Below, piece after piece: positions 7,274 to 11,128 of a stretch of 11,128 nucleotides of DNA (positions are counted from its first letter, which is position 1; every line of letters begins with the position of its first letter). The notes below the pieces were generated by a model. That model ran no database searches and had not been told where the DNA came from. It saw only the letters and a list, made by a program, of their open reading frames with translations. Position numbers and translations under genes: made by a program. This DNA is from CAYOMP01 sp964405075. GTDB taxonomy: Bacteria; Bacillota; Clostridia; Lachnospirales; Lachnospiraceae. The stretch spans positions 1 through 11,128 of the forward strand of contig CAYOMP010000093.1 of assembly GCA_964405075.1 (NCBI GenBank), written 5' to 3'.

Positions 7274-7991
7274 GAGAAAAAGTAAAACAATGCTGATTTT
7301 ACTTGTTACATTTATTGTCATAGTAATATGTGTCTTTGTTTTTATACAGGTTTTGACAATTAAACAAGTTGAAATAATTGGTAATGAACAATATACAGAA
7401 GAAGAAATTAAAGAATTGATATTTGATACGCCTTATGCACAAAATTCTTTGTATTTAACATGGAAATATAATCATAAGGCAGATTATCAAATACCTTTTG
7501 TAGATACTATAGAAGTAGAAATGTTATCTGCAAATAAGGTAAGGATTAATATATATGAAAAAGACATAGTTGGTTGTATTGAATATTTAGGCTCATACAT
7601 GTATTTTGATAAAGATGGTATTATAGTTGAAAGCTCCAAGGAATTGATAGATGATATACCAATAATTTCCGGATTAAAATTTGATTATATAGTCTTAAAT
7701 CAAAAGTTAGCAGTTGGTAATGAAAGTATTTTTAATACAATTTTGAATGTAACACAGATGTTGGACAAACATATGATAAAACCTGATAAGATATATTTTA
7801 ATAGTGGATATGAAATGACACTATATTTTGAAAATGCAAAAGTCTATATGGGAAAGGACGAAAATACTGAAGAAAAGATTATCAAATTAAAAGGTATTGT
7901 TCCAAAGCTTGAAGGATTATCAGGAGTACTACATATGGAAGAATATGACGAAAGTACCAAGAGTATTACATTTGAAAAAAGTAACAACTAA
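7266..7991 (+). CDS. divIB: Cell division protein DivIB/FtsQ
   Basis: This bitopic membrane protein of the divisome works with FtsL and DivIC to recruit and control the FtsW/PBP synthase. The 241-aa product has a basic N-terminus (MGKRKSK), a single membrane anchor at about residues 9-31, and an extracytoplasmic POTRA domain beginning IKQVEIIGNEQYTEEEIKELI. A beta domain follows, with a typical FtsQ pattern (VRINIYEKDIVGCIEYLGSYMYFDKDGIIVE). No Cys- or His-based catalytic site is expected or seen. ATG 7266 lies inside the end of murA (overlap 8 nt) with AGGAG at 7249-7253, 12 nt upstream. The cytoplasmic tail is short for the family. The usual B. subtilis neighbours ylxW, ylxX, sbp and ftsA are missing; ftsZ follows directly. 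The call rests on POTRA/FtsQ-like pattern plus gene context, since this family is weakly conserved. Confidence 0.9.
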   Translation: MGKRKSKTMLILLVTFIVIVICVFVFIQVLTIKQVEIIGNEQYTEEEIKELIFDTPYAQNSLYLTWKYNHKADYQIPFVDTIEVEMLSANKVRINIYEKDIVGCIEYLGSYMYFDKDGIIVESSKELIDDIPIISGLKFDYIVLNQKLAVGNESIFNTILNVTQMLDKHMIKPDKIYFNSGYEMTLYFENAKVYMGKDENTEEKIIKLKGIVPKLEGLSGVLHMEEYDESTKSITFEKSNN

Positions 7992-8029
7992 AAAACTACG
8001 AGAAAATAGTAGAAAATTTCAAAATTGTG

Positions 8030-8058
8030 TTGATTAATTGAAGAAAAAAAAGTATTAT
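8030..8058 (+). promoter_or_regulatory. ftsZ: Candidate SigA promoter for ftsZ
   Basis: TTGATT (8030-8035, 4/6) and TATTAT (8053-8058, 5/6) are separated by 17 nt in the 121-nt gap between divIB and ftsZ. An alternative -10, TATAGT (8056-8061), overlaps but gives a 20-nt spacer. Transcription would start near 8065, leaving a leader of about 48 nt. The leader contains a small hairpin (TCTATT at 8075-8080 with AATAGA at 8087-8092). No terminator is visible after divIB, so read-through may also feed ftsZ. Confidence 0.45.
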
Positions 8059-8097
8059 AGTATGTATAGAGTTTTCTATTAGTGGGAATAGATTATG

Positions 8098-8104
8098 AAG
8101 GAGG
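8098..8104 (+). promoter_or_regulatory. Strong Shine-Dalgarno fixing the TTG start of ftsZ
   Basis: AAGGAGG lies 8 nt before TTG 8113. It immediately follows ATG 8095 (8095-8097), so it cannot serve that codon. The sequence therefore selects TTG as the ftsZ start. Confidence 0.85.
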
Positions 8105-8112
8105 AAGTACCC

Positions 8113-9303
8113 TTGCTTGAAATAAAATCAAACGAAGCAGAGGCTTCAGCAAGAATAATTGTTGTAGGTGTTGGTGGAGCCGGTAATAATGCTGTAAATA
8201 GAATGGTAGACGAAAAAATTGGTGGAGTGGAATTTATCGGTGTAAATACTGATAAACAGGCATTACAGTTATGTAAAGCACCTACACCATTACAGATTGG
8301 AGAAAAACTTACAAAAGGTCTTGGTGCAGGAGCACAGCCAGAAGTAGGAGAAAAGGCTGCAGAAGAAAGTGCAGAAGAAATTAAAAAAGCTATTCAAGGT
8401 GCGGATATGGTATTCGTTACTTGTGGAATGGGTGGCGGAACAGGTACAGGTGCAGCACCTGTAGTTGCTAAAATCGCTAAAGAAATGGGAATCCTTACAG
8501 TAGGTGTTGTAACAAAGCCTTTCAAATTTGAAGCAAAGGCTCGTATGGCAAATGCCGTTTCAGGTATTGAAAAGCTTAAAGATAATGTGGATACACTTAT
8601 TGTTATTCCAAATGACAAATTATTAGAGATAGTTGATAGAAGAACAACAATGCCGGATGCATTGAAGAAGGCTGACGAAGTACTTCAGCAGGCAGTTCAG
8701 GGAATTACAGATTTAATTAATGTACCTTCACTTATTAACTTGGACTTTGCAGATGTTAGAACAGTTATGACTGATAAGGGTATTGCTCACATTGGTATTG
8801 GACAAGCTAAAGGAGATGACAAAGCTATAGAGGCTGTAAAACAAGCTGTAGCCAGTCCACTTCTTGAAACTACAATTACTGGTGCATCTCATGTAATTAT
8901 TAATGTTTCAGGTGATATTTCCCTTGCAGATGCAAATGAAGCTGTTTCTTATGTAGAGGAATTAGCAGGTGACGAAGCTAACATTATATTTGGTGCCATG
9001 TATGATGAATCTTGTACAGATGAAGCTACTATTACAGTTATTGCTACTGGATTAGATAATCAGCAGGTAGAGGCTACAATGTCAAGAACAGTGCCTAAGT
9101 TTACATATCCTACACAGGGAACAACAGCAGGCACACAGTCAGTAAGACCAACTGTGACAGCTACTACAGATGTTAAATTAACAGCTACACCTGGAGTTCA
9201 GCCTAGACCATTAACAGGAATTCAAAGACCAAGACCATTAGAAAGTTCTGTGGAAGAAAAATCTATAAAAATTCCTGAATTCTTACAGAAAAATCGTAAA
9301 TAA
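8113..9303 (+). CDS. ftsZ: Cell division GTPase FtsZ
   Basis: This tubulin-like GTPase polymerises at midcell, or at polar sites during sporulation, to scaffold the divisome. I start it at TTG 8113 (396 aa, MLEIKSNEAEASARIIVVG...) because a near-perfect SD lies 8 nt upstream; the in-frame ATG 8095 sits against that SD and would add six atypical residues. Motifs in order: GVGGAGNNAVNRM (nucleotide-binding T1), the tubulin signature GGGTGTG (107-113), and the catalytic T7 loop NLDFAD (209-214) with Asp211 and Asp214. A Thr/Pro/Gln-rich linker follows. The C-terminal conserved peptide is IKIPEFLQKNRK, the docking site for partners such as SepF or FtsA. No ftsA is adjacent. An upstream promoter and strong downstream terminators suggest it can be expressed as its own unit. 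Confidence 0.98.
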   Translation: MLEIKSNEAEASARIIVVGVGGAGNNAVNRMVDEKIGGVEFIGVNTDKQALQLCKAPTPLQIGEKLTKGLGAGAQPEVGEKAAEESAEEIKKAIQGADMVFVTCGMGGGTGTGAAPVVAKIAKEMGILTVGVVTKPFKFEAKARMANAVSGIEKLKDNVDTLIVIPNDKLLEIVDRRTTMPDALKKADEVLQQAVQGITDLINVPSLINLDFADVRTVMTDKGIAHIGIGQAKGDDKAIEAVKQAVASPLLETTITGASHVIINVSGDISLADANEAVSYVEELAGDEANIIFGAMYDESCTDEATITVIATGLDNQQVEATMSRTVPKFTYPTQGTTAGTQSVRPTVTATTDVKLTATPGVQPRPLTGIQRPRPLESSVEEKSIKIPEFLQKNRK

Positions 9304-9318
9304 TTAAAAAATGAAACG

Positions 9319-9354
9319 AAAGCCTTAGACTATTGGAAGTTTAAGGCTTTTTTT
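9319..9354 (+). terminator. Intrinsic terminator of ftsZ
   Basis: AAAGCCTTAGAC (9319-9330) pairs with GTTTAAGGCTTT (9339-9350) as a 12-bp stem with one G-U pair and an 8-nt loop. A run of seven T (9348-9354) overlaps and follows the stem. It begins 15 nt after the ftsZ stop codon and is a textbook Rho-independent terminator. Confidence 0.93.
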
Positions 9355-9387
9355 GTCTTAAAAAATAGATAAAAATAGCGTTTTTGA

Positions 9388-9424
9388 GAGCTTGTTTTGA
9401 CAAAAAAAACAAGTTCTTTTTTTT
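9388..9424 (+). terminator. Second intrinsic terminator upstream of spoIIGA
   Basis: GAGCTTGTTTT (9388-9398) pairs with AAAACAAGTTC (9406-9416) as an 11-bp stem with one G-U pair and a 7-nt loop, followed by eight T (9417-9424). It would catch read-through from ftsZ before the sporulation operon. Its loop and tail coincide with the proposed spoIIG promoter spacer, so part of the symmetry could reflect promoter or Spo0A-site constraints. Confidence 0.75.
9396..9404 (-). promoter_or_regulatory. Candidate Spo0A box
   Basis: Read on the minus strand, this is TTTGTCAAA, an exact match to the Spo0A-box pattern TTTGTCRAA. It overlaps the -35 hexamer of the presumed spoIIG promoter. In B. subtilis phosphorylated Spo0A activates spoIIG from boxes adjacent to or overlapping the -35. 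The context before spoIIGA makes the match more credible than a random one. Confidence 0.5.
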
Positions 9425-9429
9425 ATACT
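9397..9429 (+). promoter_or_regulatory. Candidate spoIIG promoter with over-long spacer
   Basis: TTGACA (9397-9402, 6/6) and TATACT (9424-9429, 5/6) are separated by 21 nt, too long for ordinary SigA use. The B. subtilis spoIIG promoter is known for a spacer of about 22 bp and dependence on Spo0A to let SigA polymerase use it. Transcription would start near 9436, about 29 nt before the spoIIGA GTG. Presence of a Spo0A-box match over the -35 supports the call. Confidence 0.6.
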
Positions 9430-9464
9430 TTTGAATATGGAGCTGACAAGAATGGAGGTGAAGG

Positions 9465-10247
9465 GTGGAAGTATACTTTTATGCAGATGAGTTTTTCTTA
9501 ATAAATTTTTTGGGAGATTGCTGGGTATATGCTTTGATAATAAATACTGTAAGATGCACTGCCACATATCGGACAGTAATATTTTGTAGCTTGTTAGAGA
9601 GTTTGTTAGCTACGTTATGCATAGTTTTACGAATTCCATGGGAAGTAAAATGTGTATGTATACATTGCTTAATTAATCCGTTAGGAACCACAGTACTTTT
9701 TTATAAAGATAAATTTGATAAGAAAATAATTGCACATATTTATCTTTACATATTTGTTATGCTTTTGGGTGGTTGCTTACAATTTTTTTCCTTTTATATA
9801 AGGATTAGTTGGTGGAGTTTTGCATGTATTTTAATACTATCCTTTCTGGTTATACGATTCACATTTTTTAAAAATAGGAATCAATCATTTAAAGAACAAG
9901 TAGCTGCACGCGTAAAGATTTATATAGATGATACATGCATAGAAGAACAGGGATTGATAGATACTGGAAACAGTTTAAAAGAACCAATATCTGGACGACC
10001 GGTATCAATTATTGAAAAAACGTTGGTGATAAACCTAGAAAAAAATATTTCCAATAGAATATGTTATATACCTTTTCATTCTATTGGGAAAAGTGGAGTG
10101 TTAATGGGGTTTAGAGCTGATAAAATGGAGATTTTTTGCGGAAAAAATACATATGTCGAGAATAAACCAATAATAGCAGTAAGTGAAAACAGAATGTCAG
10201 TAAAGGATAAATACAAAATAATTATAAATCCATTATTAATAAGTTGA
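9465..10247 (+). CDS. spoIIGA: Sporulation sigma-E factor-processing peptidase SpoIIGA
   Basis: This membrane-embedded aspartic protease removes the pro-sequence of pro-SigE after asymmetric septation, activating the first mother-cell sigma factor. GTG 9465 is the start: GGAGGTGA (9454-9461) provides an excellent SD and the protein then opens MEVYFYADEFFLINFLGDCWVY, the family's usual N-terminal pattern. About the first 140 residues form several membrane segments. The C-terminal cytoplasmic protease half carries the catalytic LIDTGNSLKEP motif with Asp166, followed by an IPFHSIGKSGVLMGF segment. At 260 aa it is shorter than B. subtilis SpoIIGA (about 309). It is followed 18 nt later by its substrate gene sigE, the standard spoIIG operon order. 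It is very AT-rich compared with ftsZ. Confidence 0.93.
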   Translation: MEVYFYADEFFLINFLGDCWVYALIINTVRCTATYRTVIFCSLLESLLATLCIVLRIPWEVKCVCIHCLINPLGTTVLFYKDKFDKKIIAHIYLYIFVMLLGGCLQFFSFYIRISWWSFACILILSFLVIRFTFFKNRNQSFKEQVAARVKIYIDDTCIEEQGLIDTGNSLKEPISGRPVSIIEKTLVINLEKNISNRICYIPFHSIGKSGVLMGFRADKMEIFCGKNTYVENKPIIAVSENRMSVKDKYKIIINPLLIS

Positions 10248-10265
10248 GAGAAGGTAGGTATAAAT

Positions 10266-11006
10266 ATGTTTTTTAAAGTGTCAGTACAAAATCATGTACA
10301 ATTTAAGGCAATGCCAAGATTAACTAATATGGTGTTTGCAAAGGGTGGAGATATTCATTATATTGGTGGGGCAGAGGTATTACCTGCACCATTAGAAGCA
10401 GAGAAAGAAAGCCAGGTAATTGCTAGTTTGGGCGGCGAATATGATAAAGAAGCCAAATCAATGCTTATAGAACATAATTTAAGGTTGGTAGTCTACATTG
10501 CAAAGAAATTTGATAATACAGGAATTGGTGTAGAAGATTTAATATCTATTGGTACGATAGGTTTGATTAAAGCAATAAATACATATAATCCGGATAAAAA
10601 TATAAAGCTGGCTACATATGCATCTAGATGTATTGAAAATGAAATATTAATGTATTTAAGAAGAAATAGCAAAACAAAGATGGAAGTATCAATTGATGAA
10701 CCGTTAAATGTGGACTGGGATGGAAATGAGCTATTGTTATCTGATGTACTTGGAACAGATGAAGATATTATTTATAAAAATATGGAAAATGAAGCAGAAC
10801 GTAAGATGTTAAATAAAGCAATAGCTAAACTTAATGACAGAGAAAAAACTATAGTTTGTTTAAGATTTGGAATTAATACCAGAGATGGAGAGGAAATGAC
10901 ACAGAAGGAAGTCGCAGATTTACTTGGTATTTCCCAATCATATATTTCAAGATTAGAAAAGAAGATTATTAAGAGGCTAAAACGTGAAATGGTAAAATGT
11001 GAGTAG
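10266..11006 (+). CDS. sigE: RNA polymerase sporulation sigma factor SigE (pro-SigE)
   Basis: This is the early mother-cell sigma factor, made as an inactive precursor tethered at the septal membrane and cleaved by SpoIIGA. ATG 10266 follows an AGAAGGTAGG ribosome-binding region (GTAGG 7 nt away) and yields 246 aa. The first 30 or so residues form the pro-sequence, poorly conserved here; homology to SigE begins at HYIGGAEVLPAPL (31-43), matching the YYIGGSEALPPPL region of B. subtilis. Region 2 runs from about 68 to 135, including EDLISIGTIGLIKA and LATYASRCIENEILMYLRR (core and -10 recognition). The conserved DEPLNVDWDGNELLLSDVLGTDEDI block follows. Region 4 ends with the helix-turn-helix TQKEVADLLGISQSYISRLEKK (about 212-233) for -35 recognition. 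It is co-transcribed with spoIIGA. In relatives sigG commonly follows, beyond this window. Confidence 0.96.
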   Translation: MFFKVSVQNHVQFKAMPRLTNMVFAKGGDIHYIGGAEVLPAPLEAEKESQVIASLGGEYDKEAKSMLIEHNLRLVVYIAKKFDNTGIGVEDLISIGTIGLIKAINTYNPDKNIKLATYASRCIENEILMYLRRNSKTKMEVSIDEPLNVDWDGNELLLSDVLGTDEDIIYKNMENEAERKMLNKAIAKLNDREKTIVCLRFGINTRDGEEMTQKEVADLLGISQSYISRLEKKIIKRLKREMVKCE

Positions 11007-11128
11007 AAGTGATTTTGACGGTAGCACGTAAAAAATACAAAATTCGTTTGTGATTATTTTTGAGCACGATAAATTTTAAGAGAAAAAAATAGGAATCACT
11101 TTTGTATGCAATAGATGTGTATATAGTA
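11007..11128 (+). other. Gene-free tail after sigE with competing inverted repeats
   Basis: No coding region is visible. AAGTGATT (11007-11014) is exactly complementary to AATCACTT (11094-11101), with a few G-U extensions. An alternative partner, GTGATT-ATTTTT (11050-11061), can pair with the same 3' arm and its preceding A-run, leaving an AGG bulge. Only four T follow the arm, so a terminator call would be weak. No confident promoter was found for a following gene. Confidence 0.35.

Noticed and set aside
7992..8025. Possible terminator after divIB (CTAC and GTAG arms)
   Set aside because: Only four base pairs and no T-run.
8394..8618. Minus-strand open frame inside ftsZ
   Set aside because: Antisense to the conserved GTPase core; its Ala/Pro/Val-rich product mirrors the codons of the GGGTGTG region.
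9452..9490. Short ATG-initiated frame over the spoIIGA SD (12 codons)
   Set aside because: The ATG lies inside the Shine-Dalgarno region and the product is tiny; GTG 9465 opens the recognisable SpoIIGA N-terminus.
9358..9691. Two overlapping minus-strand open frames (9358-9567, 9479-9691)
   Set aside because: They cross the terminator/promoter region and the start of spoIIGA, with Lys/Ser/Thr-rich products lacking any recognisable pattern.
11050..11105. Intrinsic terminator after sigE
   Set aside because: The stem needs a 3-nt bulge and only four T follow, too weak to call as a terminator; recorded as an inverted-repeat region instead.
1..11128. A novel defence system, mobile element, CRISPR array or RNA gene
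   Set aside because: All long frames on the + strand belong to known division, cell wall or sporulation families; no transposase, integrase, repeat-spacer array, tRNA or rRNA signal is visible.

Overview
The window is one co-oriented (+ strand) stretch of the division and cell wall (dcw) cluster of an AT-rich, endospore-forming Firmicute. It runs into the spoIIG sporulation operon. Tandem SpoVD-like penicillin-binding proteins, mraY-ftsW-murA-divIB-ftsZ in that order, and spoIIGA-sigE directly after ftsZ point to Clostridia, most likely a Lachnospiraceae-type organism. That assignment is inferred from gene order and remembered protein sequences, not from a search.

Layout. Positions 3-2000: class B PBP, 5' end cut by the window. 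Positions 2010-2057: perfect 14-bp inverted repeat that buries the Shine-Dalgarno (SD) sequence of the next gene. Positions 2062-3795: second class B PBP, with KTA in place of KTG. Positions 3792-3820: good SigA-type promoter. Then mraY (3868-4824), ftsW/spoVE (4852-5976), murA (6029-7273), divIB/ftsQ overlapping murA by 8 nt (7266-7991), a SigA-type promoter (8030-8058), and ftsZ starting at TTG 8113 and ending at 9303. Two consecutive intrinsic terminators follow (9319-9354 and 9388-9424). The second is superimposed on a spoIIG-like promoter (TTGACA, 21-nt spacer, TATACT) with an exact Spo0A-box match over the -35. Then come spoIIGA (GTG start, 9465-10247) and sigE (10266-11006). The last 122 nt hold no gene; sigG is the usual next gene in related genomes.

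How the parts work together. MurA makes the first committed peptidoglycan precursor and MraY makes lipid I. FtsW polymerises lipid II and the class B PBPs crosslink the strands at the septum. DivIB belongs to the divisome and FtsZ scaffolds it. The spoIIG operon then encodes the mother-cell sigma factor precursor and the septal protease that activates it after asymmetric division.

No exotic or defence system is visible. What merits a second look is fine structure: the SD-occluding hairpin between the PBP genes, the altered KTG motif, a shared set of four cysteines around both PBP active sites, the non-ATG ftsZ start, the promoter/terminator overlap before spoIIGA, and the absence of the Mur ligases, murG and ftsA from their usual places.
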